Below, piece by piece: positions 63,917 to 64,000 of a DNA stretch of 64,000 nucleotides (positions within the stretch are counted from its first letter, which is position 1; the number at the start of each line of letters is the position of its first letter). A model generated the notes under the pieces. The model saw nothing but the letters and a program-made list of their open reading frames with translations. It was not told where the DNA came from and made no database searches. Source of the stretch: Rivularia sp. MS3 (GTDB taxonomy: Bacteria; Cyanobacteriota; Cyanobacteriia; Cyanobacteriales; Nostocaceae); the NCBI GenBank assembly GCA_019192545.1, contig JAHCMI010000001.1:62001-126000 (forward strand). The letters are read 5' to 3'. The position numbers were made by a program, and so were the translations under genes.

Positions 63917-64000
63917 ATGACACATCTTTTGGCATTGATAGTCGGTTTTGGCAGTTTAGCAATCTATCTGGTGGCTTTCTTTTTTCCTGAAGTTCATCGC
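63917..64000 (+). CDS. membrane protein, N-terminal fragment (runs off the window)
   Basis: The first 28 residues are MTHLLALIVGFGSLAIYLVA and then FFFPEVHR, an N-terminal membrane helix followed by a basic turn. It continues past the window end, so neither family nor role can be given. The start ATG is at 63917. Confidence 0.5.
   Translation, partial: MTHLLALIVGFGSLAIYLVAFFFPEVHR

Overview
The window is cyanobacterial chromosome, most likely from a filamentous, Nostocales-like strain. The evidence is psbZ, a ferrochelatase with a chlorophyll-binding tail, a full set of acyl-lipid desaturases, orphan Ser/Thr kinases, frequent HIP1 octamers (GCGATCGC), short tandemly repeated heptamers between genes (taactcc, gttcact, ggtaatt types) and many small palindromic repeats. 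I could not name the species. No transposase, integrase, rRNA or CRISPR array was seen; there is one tRNA, tRNA-Gly(GCC).

Layout. 0-5.6 kb: a SAM methyltransferase convergent with a cytochrome P450, a flavin amine oxidase and a DUF4126 membrane protein. 5.7-13 kb: purB, a CBS/PAS hybrid histidine kinase split by a frameshift at a ten-A run, a pentapeptide-repeat protein and hemH. 13.6-18 kb: a NACHT-HEAT NTPase, a palindrome-rich spacer, a small P-loop kinase and a secreted small protein. 18-31.8 kb: transport and redox genes (EamA exporter, FNR-like ferredoxin fusion, glutaminase, Vat/CatB-type acetyltransferase, aromatic amino acid permease), two alpha/beta-hydrolase-like proteins, an SDR and a secreted beta-rich protein. 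32.6-41 kb: two MscS channels, psbZ, ribH, tRNA-Gly and proA. 40.7-46 kb: desD, desB, desA and desC, together the delta-6, omega-3, delta-12 and delta-9 desaturases, enough to make gamma-linolenic and stearidonic acyl lipids. 46-56 kb: a methionine gamma-lyase-like protein, a TAXI-domain membrane protein, a Ser/Thr kinase, a sensor kinase and aspartate aminotransferase. 56-62 kb: a small-gene cassette with a ribbon-helix-helix regulator, two overlapping tiny genes, a retropepsin-like protein and a RelE/antitoxin pair, followed by a GT2-TPR protein, a second Ser/Thr kinase, a GNAT and gnd.

Two things stand out. First, gene breakage: three neighbouring genes between 56.9 and 58.5 kb (aspartic protease, RelE-like toxin, its antitoxin) each have exactly one in-frame stop with an intact, family-like reading frame on both sides. 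A Ser/Thr kinase with a PsbP-like tail (60.1-61.5 kb) and the CBS/PAS kinase (7.5-10.1 kb) are each split by one frameshift. This could be recent decay, sequence error or recoding; the sequence alone does not decide. Second, repeats: at least twelve copies of one 65-85 bp hairpin family and several other families fill the spacers. Some supply the ends of coding regions (N-terminal extension of the antitoxin, C-terminus of the GNAT, stop codon of a zinc-ribbon protein), and near glsA a block carrying the 3' end of the gene has been duplicated about 1.1 kb downstream.
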